DNA of 64,000 nucleotides, taken from Adiantum capillus-veneris (Eukaryota; Streptophyta; Polypodiopsida; Polypodiales; Pteridaceae). The first letter of the stretch is position 1. Every line of letters begins with the position of its first letter. The translations under genes and the position numbers were made by a program. Positions 1-12,681 of this stretch are shown piece after piece. A model generated the notes under the pieces. It saw only the letters and a list, made by a program, of their open reading frames with translations. It did not search any database and was not told where the DNA came from. The stretch covers positions 77,215,910-77,279,909 of the forward strand of contig CM043960.1 of assembly GCA_014529385.2 (NCBI GenBank), in the 5' to 3' direction.

Positions 1-524
1 TACTTCAATAAAAATAAATGAGGGTCCCCTCATTTGCTTCCATATGTTTTCATATATCTCTTTCTTCCATTTTATATTTATATGTAGCTGACACTATTCT
101 AGATTCCATAAATTGTTTATATATACTAGCCTGTTTTTTCCCATCATATCCATGTATTATATTTATACATAATCCACAACCATGCATATTTTTAAACCCC
201 TAAGAATCAATTAAGTCATGCTCTAATGCAAGGAGGGGCTCACCTTTGGAGCCATATGCAAATTCAACTAAAAGGGGGCCATTGAAGATTTGTTTTATGA
301 AGAAAAATAAGCATTTTGGTGGGATTTTTTATATCCATCTCTAGTTTGAATTTGAAGCGGTGGTTAGAAGACAAAATGTGGACCAAGAGCTGAATAATCA
401 CCTTAAACATTTTCATAATTTTTGAAGCTACTGCCGGTGAGGTATGAATTTTTGATTGGACCCCAGTCTGCCCACTTTTCTCACAAGTAGCCCATAGTCT
501 TCTCTCACCTCTTTCCACAATTCT

Positions 525-527
525 ACA

Positions 528-592
<65 letters not shown>
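525..592. repeat. (AC)n microsatellite in the 5' LTR
   Basis: A nearly pure AC run of about 65 bp. The homologous place in the 3' LTR (about 9915-9930) has only a handful of AC units, so the tract expanded after insertion or was lost from the other LTR. The Val-Cys open frames that it creates on the minus strand are not genes. Confidence 0.95.
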
Positions 593-1133
593 TCCTCTCA
601 ATCTCTCACTCAAACTTGCACCTTCCATAGTTTCTCTCATCTTCTTCACCATTAACCTCCCCTCTTACTTCCATAGCTCTCATATGAGCTCTACATGTAC
701 ATACACTATCTCTATGCCTCTCTCTATTACTTCCAAAGTAAAGTTCCATCATACCCCTTCTCTATATACATAAAATTCAGCATGTAACCCATTCTTAACC
801 TCTGAAAATTGAGAAATATCATAAACCAAATTGCCATTTTCATCGCGGTAATCAAGACGGTGGTGGTATAAAGAAGAGAAGAAGAAGAAGAAGATGATCG
901 ATAGTCATGTTGAGAACCCACACAAGTAAGTCCAAAACATCTTCAAGATTCACCAACACAAGGATTTCCTAACTTCATTCAACCATCTTACTTCAACCAT
1001 CCACCTCATTCTACACAATGTAAACATATCATTAACTTTCTAGTGATTAATAACACTAATCACTCACATACTAACACAAAATAGCCATTGGCCTAACCAT
1101 AAAAGAAACCTCACCTCAAGACATGTTCATAGT

Positions 1134-1173
<40 letters not shown>
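1134..1173. repeat. (TC)n microsatellite in the 5' LTR
   Basis: A pure TC run of about 38 bp. The 3' LTR equivalent near 10464-10490 is shorter and interrupted. Confidence 0.93.
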
Positions 1174-1174
<1 letters not shown>

Positions 1175-2211
1175 CTTCTCCTTCCTTAAAACTCTACTTT
1201 CACTTTATCTACCATCGATAATGCTCTCTTTTGAGCCCACATCCATGACTCAAGCAGACAAAGAAGGCATGCAATGTTTTGATATTTTAAAAAAATCATA
1301 ATCTTGATTTGTTATCTTGTAAATTAGGATTTCCAAATAATCTTAATGAGAGTCTCCAACCTATATATAGGCCCCTCTTTTTCTTGTAAAGCAACCTACA
1401 ATATCTCACATAACACCCCAACACTCTATGTGTGAGGAGGGACTTACGCGTAGCAACCACTTTGTGAGCTTCACTTTTGGTGTGAGAGAAGCTTTCAAGC
1501 TACACATTGCAAGTGAGAGAGCGTGAGTTCAAAATCTCAAAACGACTATTGTATAGATTCCTCCATCATCAATAAATTGAGTTTTGGTACATCAAAAGCG
1601 TAATTCGACGTTCAAATCTTTGTCCTTCCACTTGTGCGATACAGTTTAATGAATTCAAGGTGGCTTGTGTATTTTGAGTTTCTATGGTTTGATGTTGTTT
1701 TAGAAAGTGTTTTAGTGTGTTTTCATTGCTAATTTTGTGTCCATTGTAAGAGGGTATTGTGGTGAGAGGTCTCCCACAACCTAAGACAATGTGTGTGTGT
1801 GTGTGTTGGCAATGTTTAGCATTCACTAAGCATTGAGTTAATTTTGTACAAGCTCTACGATAGCATCATTAACGAACCATCTCCATTTGCAAGTCACAAA
1901 TAAGGTATTACACAAGATCCATTCCTCTCTCTCTTCCCTTTGCTCTAACTCTCTCTCGTCCATTTTGTGTGTGTCTTGGTGTGAGGTTGCTTGTGTGTGT
2001 TTTGTGGCGCATCTTCTTGGGTGTGACAAAATCTCTCTTCTTGCGTCCTAGTTCTCATACCATAACTAGGTGGTGCCCCCTCACTTGTTTGGCTGTGGGT
2101 TTCTTGTTGTTGTTTTTTGCTTGTGGTTGCCCCAGCCCCAATTGAGCAACACGGGAGCCTTGAGGGGTGTTTAGAGGTTGCCTCTCTTGTTTCCCGCCCT
2201 GGACCGCATCA

Positions 2212-2232
2212 ATTTTGGTACCCCCACGAAGG
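2212..2232 (+). promoter_or_regulatory. putative primer-binding site of the gypsy element
   Basis: The stretch directly after the LTR end contains ttggtaccccc. Position relative to the LTR is right for a PBS, but I cannot match it confidently to one tRNA; it may be a mutated ttggcgcc-type site. Confidence 0.35.
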
Positions 2233-2798
2233 AAGGCTTGTGTGCGTGTTGTGAATACTCATCCTTAGAGTAATCTAGTAGCGTGCATGAATCACAAAAA
2301 TTTGTATGACCCGTTTGTTTCCATTGCAAGACAAAAGGTGCATATCATTGTAAGCACAAAAGTACAATTTCAACGAGTAATTCGTAGAATTTTGGGTCCT
2401 CTTAGGTTGGCCAAGATAAACGCTTCAGTAAATCCTTTTATATTGCCTCTCATTAGGTACGACCTTAGTTTGGACGTCTATATTTTTGTTTTGTTTTAAA
2501 CATTAGGTCATGCATAGACCATGGATAATGGCCCAAGCATATAGGTTTTCCCCTTCCATTTCACTCCACACATTTGAATAAACGTTGCAATTAGTAGAAA
2601 GATCCATTTTCAACAACGTATGGTGTTCATGTTTGGTGCCCAAAGAGTTGGAAAAATCCTTGCGGCACCAAACCCTTTCATCCTGCTGCTTGTTGACTAT
2701 CATAGGTCATTTGATGTGCATATTTTTTATTTTATTGTAGAATCAATGCAATTTAGAAAACATCTTTGTGTAACTCTTGTTAAGAAAGAAGAACAAAA

Positions 2799-3690
2799 AT
2801 GTGTTGTCACTTTGAAATTGATTCAATGGAGGCCCAACGCCAAATGTCCGGTTATCCTCTTTTCTTTGGAGATCCTGGAGAGGATGCAGAATTATTTTTA
2901 GCGAATTGCAATATGTCTTGCCATATCAAGAGGATAGTAACTGATCAAGAACGTGTAGAAATGTTTGAGGTGGTCCTTAGGAAAGATGCTAGCACTTGGT
3001 TTGACTCTTTGCCTGAGGAAGTTAAAGGGAATTACACAGAAGTTGTGAATCATTTCAAGAGATACTTCTTTGATCCCCAAAACACTCAAAAGCTATGGCA
3101 AGATATTGTTTCTCACAAACAGAAAGACTTAGATGACTACTACATGTATAAACAAGAGTTTGTACGTCTTTGGGCTGTATGGGTGAGAAATGTTGCTAGC
3201 CCTAGTGATGGTGCATAGTTCCTAAAGAAGGAGAGGTTCATAGACGGTCTCTTTCCCACACTCAAGATAAAAGTTGAGGCGGGTGCACCTACTACCTTTG
3301 ATGCATCTGAAACTAGGGCTGTTGAGAAGTATAGTAAACTCAAGTGTCTAAGAGGACAGGTTCCAATAGAGGGTCCTAGACCTAAGGGATAATTGCAAGC
3401 ATCAACATCCAGAGAGATTCTTGAGGTAGCGTCTGAAGTGATTGAGAAGTTAAATGAATCTTTAAGAAACCTGTCAATTCATCTTGCACAAGCTATAGGT
3501 CCAAAGGGACAAGCAAAGAAGTTAGAAGAGTGAGAGCCACCACGACCTAGGAGACTCTTTCAATGTTGGAATTGCAGAGAATCTGGACATGGGATGTATA
3601 ATTGTCCTTGGCCCCGTGGAGAGCCAAGGAGACCTAACTTGAATTACCTAGTGATGAATGCAGGTGAAGGAACTAGTCAATAACCACGGC
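2799..3690 (+). pseudogene. gag: gypsy gag (capsid and nucleocapsid), broken
   Basis: Gag forms the virus-like particle and binds element RNA. The first open part (about 139 residues) has the retrotransposon gag core: a Trp-Phe pair in STWFDSLP, then VVNHFKRYF, and a region ending in FVRLWAVW. In-frame stops follow at about 3217, 3390 and 3530. A CCHC zinc knuckle (C-X2-C-X4-H-X4-C, CWNCRESGHGMYNC) lies at 3562-3603, followed by more stops near 3680 and 3729 and a Lys/Arg-rich stretch to about 3920. The start is ambiguous between Met codons at 2799 and about 2826. About 590 bp of leader separate gag from the LTR. Confidence 0.85.
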
Positions 3691-3964
3691 TTCTACAAAG
3701 AACAAATGGAGCAAGATCACCTCCATGAGGAGTGGAAGGAATTCCACCTTTTCCAGACCCAAATGTGCATGTGGTAGCGGTGACAAATTCCAATGAGGTG
3801 GACATGCAAGCAAATGACATTAAGCGTGGCCGTGGAAAAGATAAGGAGAAAGAAGGATTCATGTCACAAAGTGATCATGGACGAGAAAAGAAGGCAAGGA
3901 GACCAAGGAAACCAAGAGGACTCGACGTCGTATCAAGCTCCAAGACTTCCCTCTTGGACATGGT

Positions 3965-6082
3965 ATGGCTTCGTACAACTTGTTGGAAGACATGAGACAT
4001 AAGAGTCCTGATATCTCATGGCCTCAATTTTTTGCATTATGTCCACAAGTTAGGAGGGATTTAACAAGGGCAGTTAGCACTAGGAGAAAGGTAAAAGAGA
4101 GTGTGCCTCTTGTAAAAATTGCACAAGCTGGAATGAATGAGGATATTACACCTGTGCTAGATTGTTACATCAAAGGGAGATTGGTTAGGAAAGGTCTAGT
4201 GGATGGGGGTGCACAAATTTGCATCATGACAGAGGGACTCATGCAAAGACTAGGCATGCACATCCATTTGACACCTAAAATCAAAGTCAAGATGGAAAAA
4301 AATAGCAAGGCTAGGTGTGTAGGCATTTGTAAAAATGTCTTTGTAGAGGCCTTTGGCATTAAGAAGACGGTGGATTTTTATGTTATGTCGACCAAGGGAA
4401 GTGGTTATCTATTTATCCTAGGAAGACCATGGCTAATGAAAATGCGAGCTTTGCAGGATTGGGAGAGTGGAAAATTCATTTGCAGGAATGACAATCATAA
4501 AAAGATTGTCTTTGACATGAAGGAGCAACGCCAAGAGGTGCTCCATGAAGAATCCTCTCAAAGTGAGACAGAAGAAGATTGGACCAATAACACTTCAGAA
4601 GAAGAAAGTAGCGGCATCAATACAGAAGAGGAGTCTTCCATCAAATTCATGGGGGTAAGGTTTAAGCCAACCAACCAAGAGACCTCTTGTCAAGGTTTGG
4701 AGGAGATAGGTTCCCAAGAGAACCAAAATGTGGAAGATGAAGGAATGCTAGAAGGTATGTTATCTACAACACTTACAAAGGATGAAAGAGAGGAGTTCAA
4801 AGGTGTGTTAAGAAATTTTTTTGCTAAATACTACACCGATGTACGTGGAGTAGATGACGTTCAGCACAAGATCGAGCTAAAGCTAGAGGCCAAACCTAAA
4901 GCTCAAAAGCTACGAAGGCTAGGATTTATCAAGGAGCAGGCTTTAGAGGTAAGAAAGCTTCTAGCAGCAGGTTTTATTTAGCCAGTGGAGAATTTGGAGT
5001 GGGTCTCTCCCGTTGTTGTTACTCCCAAGGAAAATAGCAAGTGGAGAGTGTATGTGGATTACCGTCCACTCAATGAGGCAACAAAAAGGGATCACTTTCC
5101 CCTCCCATTTCAAGATGAGATACTAAATGAGATAGCTGGTCATGAGAAGTACACTATGTGTGATGGCTACTTGGGTTACTTTCAAATAGGTATCGCATTG
5201 GAGGATCAGTTGAAAAAAACCTTCATTACTCCTTGGGGTTGATATGCTTTCAGAGTCATGACATTTGGCCTGACAAATGCTCCTGCAACCTTCCAAAGCT
5301 TCATGAACATGGTGTTTCAAGCATTATTTGGAAAGTCCATTAGGGTTTTTATTGATGATTTTTTCATGTATAGCTCAAAATCATTGCATCTACAAAAGGT
5401 AGAAGAGGGTTTGAAGAAACTCTACGACATGGGAGGTCAACTCAACCCCGACAAGTGCCACATAGGTGAGGATGAAGTGATCTTCCTTGGTCATAAATTT
5501 TCTTACAAAGGCATTGAGGTGGATCCTTCAAAGTCAAAGGCTCTTATTGAGTTACCATCATTGAAGAGTCTTAAGAAGGTCATCTCATTCATTCAAAAGG
5601 TGAAGTATATGTCACGCTTCATTCACTTAGCCTTAGAGTTACTTCACCCTTTAGAAAAGTTAACACAACAAGTCGAGTTTGTTTGGTCTGATGAGCTAGA
5701 AGAATATCTTTGTAACATCAAAGTCATTCTGTCAAAGCTACCAACACTCATGCCTCCTTGTTGGGAGTACACATTCTTTGTTAGCTCTAGTGTTGGGAAA
5801 GAAAAAATTGGTGCTTTTTTGCTACAACAAGATCCCCACAGTACCAGGATGCGACCCATCTATTTTTCTAGTAGGGTCATGAATGCCTTGGAGAGAGGCT
5901 ACATGGAGGCAGAACTCATGATGCTTTCTCTCATGTTTGCGGTGAGAAAGTTTAGATCCTACTTGCTATCAAAACCTTTTGTAATTCTCAGTGCAGAAAA
6001 TTTGTTCCCTTGGGTGTCATCTCAAATGAATCTTAGTACTAGAATCTCAAAGTGGATTATGGAGTTGCAAGAGTTTCAATAA
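3965..6082 (+). pseudogene. pol: gypsy pol part 1: protease, reverse transcriptase, RNase H (stops)
   Basis: The open frame 3965-4981 holds a retropepsin-like region (VLDCYIKGRLVRKGLVDGGA); the usual D-S/T-G catalytic triplet reads DGG here, which would be expected to inactivate it. An acidic linker follows (about 4540-4750). RT begins near 4855 and is cut by a TAG at 4979 and a TGA at 5240. RT landmarks are SPVVVTPKENSKWRVYVDYR, FGLTNAPATFQ and the catalytic FIDD at about 5350. RNase H-like sequence (IGAFLLQQD, then IYFSSR) runs from about 5750, with a stop at about 6080. Each break is a point stop in an otherwise continuous reading, typical of a copy that decayed after insertion. Confidence 0.88.
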
Positions 6083-7497
6083 TCTTTCAAGGTAGAAGAT
6101 AGTGTGTGTGCAAAATTGGCAGGGATTCTCACTTATAGGGTGCATGAAAAGGAGATTAAGGTTCCTGATGTAAAGACCCTACCATTGCCACCACCAAAAA
6201 GTTATTCCTAATTATTTTACCTTGTTCTCTATGGAGCTTTTTGACAAGTCATAGGAATAGCAGGGGGAGGGCTAGTATTGCTCAACCCAAGTGGAGAGGT
6301 GGTCATGAAAGATAAGGTCAATCTATCAGGTTCAACTAGCAACAATAAAAGTAGAATAAGACACACTACTTTATGGTTTGAAGATGTGCATTGACCAAGG
6401 TATATAGCATCTCATGGTAAAGGGGGATGCACTTCTCATTGTGAAATAGATTTTAGGCATTTGGGCATGCAAGAATGAAATCTTAAGGACAAAAGTTCAT
6501 GCCATTCATAGATTGTTTAATCAGTTTGAAGAAGTGCAACTATATCATATTCCTACAAAATAAAATGATGATACCTTTTTACTTGCACAACAAGCGGTTA
6601 CATATGTTGAGAAAGAAGTGCAGGTCATCATGGTGGCAGAAACTGTCAAGAAACCGAGATACCAGGGATTGGAGTCATTGGGTGCCATTATTGGCTACAT
6701 TTTGGAGGGCGAGTTTCCACAAGACTTCACAAAAGCTCAAAAGAGGAGACTCATGAAGAAGGAAAGTTTCGATCTCTTCCTAGAAGGCTCCCTCTATCAA
6801 AGAGGGAAGGATCAAGTGTGCAGAAGAGTACCAACTATCGTGGAAATTCCAGCCATTCAAAAAGGTTTGCATGAAGAGGCATGTGGCGGTCATTTTGCCC
6901 AAGAATTAACCATGAAGAAGATTTTTCTTGCGGGATATGTTTGGCCAAGCTTGCATGTGGATGTCCAACATTGGTGTAAAAGTTGTCATAGCTGTCAGGT
7001 AAATGGAAATAGAAGGCTGGTGCATGGTCCGAGACAAATAGTGCTTGCAAATGGACCCTTTGAAAAGTGGGGCATTGATGCTATGGGTCCTCTGCCTAGA
7101 ATAAAGAATGGTAAACTCTACATTCTAGTGGCTGTAGACTGCATGACTAGGTGGGTAGAGGCTCAAAGTGTGGCCAGGTAAATGGGAAAATAGTGAGCAG
7201 GTTTTTCTACACTAATATTTGTTGTAGATTTGGCACACCTCTAGAGATTGTTTTGGATAATGGTCCAGGGGTCAAAAAGGGTTTACTCGCAGAATTTTGT
7301 GAAGAGCTTCACATTCTACATCGTCATAACACACCCTACTACCCACAATCAAATGGTTTGGTGGAGAAGGCAAATGGTGTCATTGTAGGCATCATTAGAA
7401 AGATGGTACAAAACAAGACAAAGTTGTGGGATGACTTCTTGGTGTTAAGTATGGAGCCTGATTTACCCTTGTAATTTTCTGTGGTAAAAGCGCACAT

Positions 7498-8217
7498 TTG
7501 TAAGGCCCCCATTATGAGGAGAATCCATCGTGCGTGAAGGAAAATCACTCGCCGGAAACCAAAATTTCCACGTGTCGGCCAAAAATCAAGGGCAACTTTA
7601 GGGGCCTCGGTGGCCGAAGCCCTCGATAATTTTTTTTCCATGCTAGAATATTCCTTTTCGCCAGAATATTATGGCCGGACAGTGGCCGAAAAGTGGTCGG
7701 AAAACAACCGGTCGGTTGGCCGGTGGTCGGAAGTCAATGGCCGGTGGTCGGTGGCTGAATTCAATGGCCGGTGGTCGAATTCAAAAGCGGACTTGTCTTC
7801 TCAAGGATGGCCACACATGGGCAGATTGGAGGGTCCGATTTGGACTTATCTACACAAGGGCGGCTACACATGGCTGACTCTCATGAGAGAGGGCAGCCCT
7901 TTTGGCCTATAAAAGGAGGCCATTTCTACACACATAGAGTGTGAAGCTGATGCAACAAGGTGAGTGTGAGGTGGTGAGAGTGAAGCAAGGCGGGAGCTCC
8001 ATAAGGGTATAATCCCTTTGTAAACTACTTCTTGTTTTGAAGTACTAAAGCCATTGAGTGGCTGCTTTCCTGTGGACGTAGCCCACATTGGGTGAACCAC
8101 ATATATCGTGTGTACTCTCTCTCTCTCTCTCTACTCTATAATCTCTTGTGTGTGAAATCTATCTCTCTCCATTAAGTAATCTACTCAAATATATATTTAG
8201 CTACGTCTTATTTCCTA
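7498..8217 (+). mobile_element. LTR-like insertion (probable solo LTR) in the gypsy integrase
   Basis: The block starts tgtaaggccc and ends cctaaca (TG...CA). It contains a GC-rich repeated 'ggccggtggtcgg' zone (7670-7785), a good TATA box, and a U5-like tail with gtggacgtagcc..gaaccac..tctctctctct as in many plant LTRs. No coding sequence lies inside. I cannot find a matching 5-bp duplication at its edges (acatt versus cttgg), so the borders or the solo-LTR call may be off. Confidence 0.55.
7908..7914 (+). promoter_or_regulatory. TATA box of the LTR-like insertion
   Basis: TATAAAA inside ggcctataaaaggagg, about 410 bp into the block. The position fits a U3 promoter with transcription starting around 7940. 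Confidence 0.5.
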
Positions 8218-8850
8218 ACACTTGGATGGTGCCTTGTGGGCATATTGAACCACATATAGGGAAGCCACGGAGTTTACACCATTTCACTTGGTCTATAGTC
8301 AAGAGGCTTTGCAACCTATCAATCTCAACATCCCAACAAAACGGCTTCATGGCAGAGGTGCACAAGATGATAAAGAGGTATGGATGGATTGAATTCTTAC
8401 ATTAGTGGAGCTTGAGTGGAAAAGAGAAGCAGCTTACGAGTGCTACAAGAGGAAGGCTACATAAGCGAAGGAGAAGCTTGACAAGAAACTCAAGGACAAA
8501 GGCATCAAGGAAGAAGATCTTGAGCTAACTTATGACAATCGACTTGATAATCGTTTTGATGCCAAGTTTGAAACTAGATGGAAGGGGCCATACATAGTCA
8601 AGAAGGCTTTCAATTCAAGTTATTATCAGCTTATGGACTTGAATGCTAAAGAGCACTCCAGGAAGGTAAACGGGTATCGTCTGAAACCCTATTTGAGTCG
8701 CTTTCTACCAAAGAACTATCAAAGAGGGACTATCTCATGTAATTTTTGTTGCATGAAGCATGAGTATAACTCAAGTGAAAATGCCAAGGGGCCAAACAAT
8801 GAAAATCTTGTCAAGGACTCAGAAACACTCTCTTTGGAAAAGATGTTGTA

Positions 8851-8891
8851 TGATGGTACATGAATGTACCATCATCCTGGGGGAGGGCTAA
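8851..8891 (+). promoter_or_regulatory. hairpin plus polypurine tract before the gypsy 3' LTR
   Basis: tgatggtacat (8851-8861) and atgtaccatca (8864-8874) are perfect 11-bp inverted arms around a 2-nt loop. The purine tract gggggaggg follows at about 8879-8887, directly before the LTR start at about 8892. The PPT primes plus-strand DNA synthesis in LTR elements. The adjacent hairpin is seen; any role is inference. Confidence 0.55.
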
Positions 8892-11480
8892 TGATAGACC
8901 TTTTTTGGCTATCCAAAAATGCCACAATGAGCTACCTCACCCTACCAATATCCCCTAAACACTATGGCTATTCTTACATTTTCATTGTACATAGGTGTCT
9001 ATGAGTTAGGGGACTTTTCCCATATCTTCTTAAAACCCTCAGTCACTAGGCTAGTTGAGCCAAAAAAAACAAACGCCAAAGTATTTTATGCATGGCCCAT
9101 TAGTGTGTAAATATCTCATTGTATATAGGGCCTAAAAATAGGAAATTTTCATAACTATTTTGGTATTTATTTAAATATTTTTACCTAGGTGTACGTTATT
9201 TTCCTGAGTATGCTATGTATATTTACTCACCATTACCATAATCTTTCTTACCTATGTACTCTATAAAAATCGTTTCATGCAAGCTTCTCTTATTTTTGGG
9301 TGAGAATCCACTCCAAGAAAAAACCTCAAAAATACCTTTCACCATCAGCCATTGCCTTCACTAAATTACTATTTCCTAGAGGTATCTTTTCTTATCTCTT
9401 GTAAATAAATATACTTCAATAAAAAAAATGAGGGTCCCCTCATTTGATTCCATATATTTTCATATATCTCTTTTTTCCATTTTATATTTATATATAGCTG
9501 ACACTATTCCAGATTTCATAAATTGTTTATATATCTAGCTTGTTTTTTCTCATCATATCCATGTATTATATTTATGCATAATCCACAACCATGCATATTT
9601 TCAAATCCCTAAGAAATAATTAGGTCATGCTCTATTGCAAGGAGGGGCTCACCTTTGGAGCCATATGAAATTCAACTAAAGGGGGGCCATTGAAGACTTT
9701 TTTTGTTAAGAAAAACAGATATTTTGGTGGGATTATTTATATCTATCTCCACTCTAAATTTGAAACGGTGGTTAGAAGACAAAATGTGGATCAAGAGCTG
9801 AATAATCACCTCAAACATTTTCATAATTTTTGAAGCTACCACCGGTGAGGTATCCAGTCTGCCCACTTTTCTCACAAGTAGCCCATAGTCTTCTCTCATC
9901 TCTTTCCACACTTCAACACACACACACACTCATTCCTCTCAATCTCTCACTCAAATCTGCACCTTCCATGGTTTCTCTCACCTTATTCACCATTAACCTC
10001 CCCTCTTACTTCCATACCTCTGATATGAGTTGTACATGTACATACACCATCTCTACGCCTCTCTCTATTACTTCCAAAGTACAATTCCATCTTACTCTTT
10101 CTCTATATACATAAAATTCAGCATGTAGACCATGCTTAAACCTTTGCAAATTGAGAAATCTCATCAACAAAATTTCCATTTTCATCGCGGTAATCACGAC
10201 GGTGGTGGCATAAAGAAGAGAAGAAGAAGAGGAAGATGATCGATACTCGTTTTGAGAACCTACACAAGTAAGTCCAAAACTTCTTCAAGATTCACCAGCA
10301 CAAGGATTTCCTAACTTCATTCAACCATCCACCTCATTCTACCTAGTGTAAATATATCATTAACATTCTAATGATTACTAATACTAACCACTAACATACT
10401 AACACAAAATAGCCATTGACCTAACCATAAAAGACACCTCACCTCAAGACATGTGCGTAGTAACTCTCTCTCTCTCCCTCTCTCTCCTTCCTTCAAACTC
10501 TACTTTCACTTTATCTACAATTGATAATTCTCTCTCTTGATCCCACATCCATGACGCAAGCAGACAAAGAAGGCCTGCAATGTTTTGATATTCAGAAAAA
10601 ATCATAATCCTAATTTGTTAGCTTGTAAATTAGGATTTCCAAATAATCTTAATGAGGGTCTCCAACCTATATACAGGCGCATGACCTTATTGTAAAACAA
10701 CTTGCAATATCTTACATAACACCCCAACACTCTATGCATGAGGAGAGACTTAGGCGTAGCAACCACTTTGTGAGCTTTACGTTTGGTGTGAGAGAAGCTT
10801 TCAAGCTACACATTGCAAGTGAGAGAGCGTGAGTTCAAAATCTCAAAATACTATTGTATATGTTCCTCCATCATCAATAAATTGAGGTTTGGTGCATCAA
10901 AAGCGTGATTTGACGTTCAAATCTTTTTCCTTCAAGGTGACTTGTGTATTTTGAGTTTCTATTGTTTGATCTTGTTTTAGAAAGTGTGTTAGTGTGTTTT
11001 CATTGCTAATTTTGTGTCCATTGTAAGAGGGTATTGTGGTGAGAGGTCTCCCACACCCTAAGACAGAGTGTATGTGTGTTGGCAATGTCTAGCGTTCACT
11101 AAGCATTGAGTTAATTTTGTACAAGATCTACGATAGCATCATAACAAACCATCTCCATTTGCAAGTCACAAATAAGGTATTATGCAAGATCCATTCCTCT
11201 CTCTCTTCCCTTTGCTCTAGCTATCTCTGCTCCATTTTGTGTGTGTCTTGGTGTGAGGTTGCTTGTGTGTTTGTCATGCATCTTCTTGGGTGTGAAAAAA
11301 CCTCTCTTCTTGCACCCTAGTTTGCATACCACAACTAGGTGGTGCCCCTTCAATTGTTTGGATGTGGGTTTGTTGTTGTTGTTTCTTGCTTGTGGTTGCC
11401 CCATCCCCAATTGAGCAGCACAGGAGTCTTGAGGGGTGTTTATAGGTCGCCTCTCTTGTTGTCCGCCCCGGACCATCTCA
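8892..11480 (+). repeat. 3' LTR of the gypsy element, complete (about 2.59 kb)
   Basis: It starts tgatagacc after the purine tract and ends ..ggaccatctca. From 9412 onward it matches the 5' LTR of this element along its length. It holds no convincing gene; the small open frames in it are not shared intact between the two LTRs. Confidence 0.87.
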
Positions 11481-12600
11481 CTGTTTAATCACGAAAAAAC
11501 ACCTCAAGCTCATGGAAGAGTGAGTCGAGAGTATTGGCACTTGAGTTGCATGAAACGGGCTCCCAACCTCGGGAAACATGTTTCTAAATTTTTGGCAAGG
11601 GATCTCATTTCCATCTACCTCAAAACATGTTGAAACAATGCTCATAGAAAAACCAAGGCTGCATTCTGTTATTAAAACAAAAGGTCCATAATAAAGTTAG
11701 CCTTCCTCTTTTCATCATGTTTAAACTCGGCACCCATCTTAAAAAAACAAGCCCTCTTATCCAGTGAAACCTGAAAACAAAAAATGCTTTCCAAAGAGTG
11801 GAATTTTTTCTCTACATATCACATAGAGAGCTCCAAAACTTCACGGTATTCTCTTCTTGGCACCATAGAAAGAAAAGGAAGCTTCCTTTTCTACATGTTA
11901 ATGAAAGAGGAAGACTTTATGGCTGTCAACTCTTGTTTTTGTTTCAATTGTGTCCTATGAGTAGTTATTTTTTTGTCGTGTATCTTTGATTGTTTTTACG
12001 GTTCACTACTCTTAGATGGGTGTGCCCCCACCGTTTCTCTATCTTGTAGAATTTTTTATCATGTTCTTTTAGGCAGGTTGACATTTCTAGTTTGGAAATG
12101 TTTTGTGCAACACAGATTGACACAACGGATAAGAGATCAGCAAATGGAATTAGGCTCAAGGAAGAGTGAGTTTGATAGTTTTGGAAAAAAATTTGGGATC
12201 AAGGAAGGAGATGCATCATGCATGTGGGTTGTTTCTATAATGCTACTTCTCTTCCTCCTCTCATTTTTCTCTCTCACGGCACCGACTTCGATGGTCATGC
12301 AACAAGGCTTGCCAATAATAGTTTTTCTATAATTGAACAACATAAGGTGCACTTAAACCTCTTCCATACTTTAGTTTTAGGTTGAAAATTTGAAGTATTT
12401 GCCTTTCCACTTGCTGGTTAAACTACACAAAACCCCTGATTTTTTGCAAGTGTAGGGAGGAGGGTGTATTAAATCAGTTCAAATTGGAAGTTTTACATAA
12501 TATTGTTAAAAATGGAATATGTAGCTTTGAATAGAAAGGGGCCATGCAACAAGCAAAGAATTCTATCGATAAATATGTGGCAGAGTAATAGTTCACGGAT
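11481..12600. other. intergenic stretch, no gene recognised
   Basis: AT-rich DNA after the gypsy LTR. The longest open frame (11973-12332, plus) has a hydrophobic, low-complexity translation and no recognisable motif. I see no repeat or element boundary here. Confidence 0.5.
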
Positions 12601-12681
12601 CTTGTGCGGTGAGTGCAAGAGGGGAAGGAGAGAAGGGGGAAAGGAGAAGAGTCATAGACACAGGCTTTAAGTTAGTGCAAT

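Larger units (their letters stand above)
1..2211 (+). repeat. 5' LTR of the gypsy element (first about 520 bp missing)
   Basis: Position 1 corresponds to 9412 in the 3' LTR, so about 520 bp of U3 lie outside the window. The LTR ends in ..gcatca at 2211. A TATA-like tatatata at about 1361, followed by a T-rich stretch, is a plausible promoter; the matching site in the 3' LTR is tatatac. The two LTRs differ by many substitutions and by microsatellite length, so the insertion is not recent. Confidence 0.85.
6618..8715 (+). pseudogene. pol: gypsy pol part 2: integrase, interrupted by an insertion
   Basis: The integrase inserts element cDNA. The N-terminal HHCC zinc region is visible (HEEACGGHF, then CKSCHSC at about 6980). 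The core shows the first catalytic Asp in GIDAMGPL (about 7075), the second in LDNGPG (about 7255) and the Glu in GLVEKANG (about 7360). There is a stop at about 7180 with a frame change. Sequence resembling the end of the core continues to about 7490, then about 720 bp of unrelated LTR-like DNA intervenes. C-terminal integrase sequence (FETRWKGPYIVKKAF, about 8570) ends near 8715. The copy is non-functional. Confidence 0.83.
1..11480 (+). mobile_element. Ty3/gypsy LTR retrotransposon with very long LTRs, left end cut by window
   Basis: Sequence from position 1 to about 2211 recurs at 9412-11480, with gag, protease, reverse transcriptase, RNase H and integrase remnants in that order between the copies. 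RNase H before integrase is the Ty3/gypsy order. The 3' LTR starts after a purine tract (ggggga at about 8879) with TGATAG and ends in CA. The long LTRs and the RT style resemble the plant Tat/Athila side of gypsy, but the clade is inference. Stops and frameshifts run through gag and pol, so the copy is dead. The target duplication cannot be checked because the left end is outside the window. Confidence 0.88.

Noticed and set aside
264-652. Val-Cys repeat proteins on the minus strand
   Set aside because: They are translations of the (AC)n microsatellite in the LTR; the other LTR lacks the frame.
11973-12332. 119-residue plus-strand ORF
   Set aside because: Hydrophobic, low-complexity translation, no motif and no coding context; not better than chance in AT-rich DNA.
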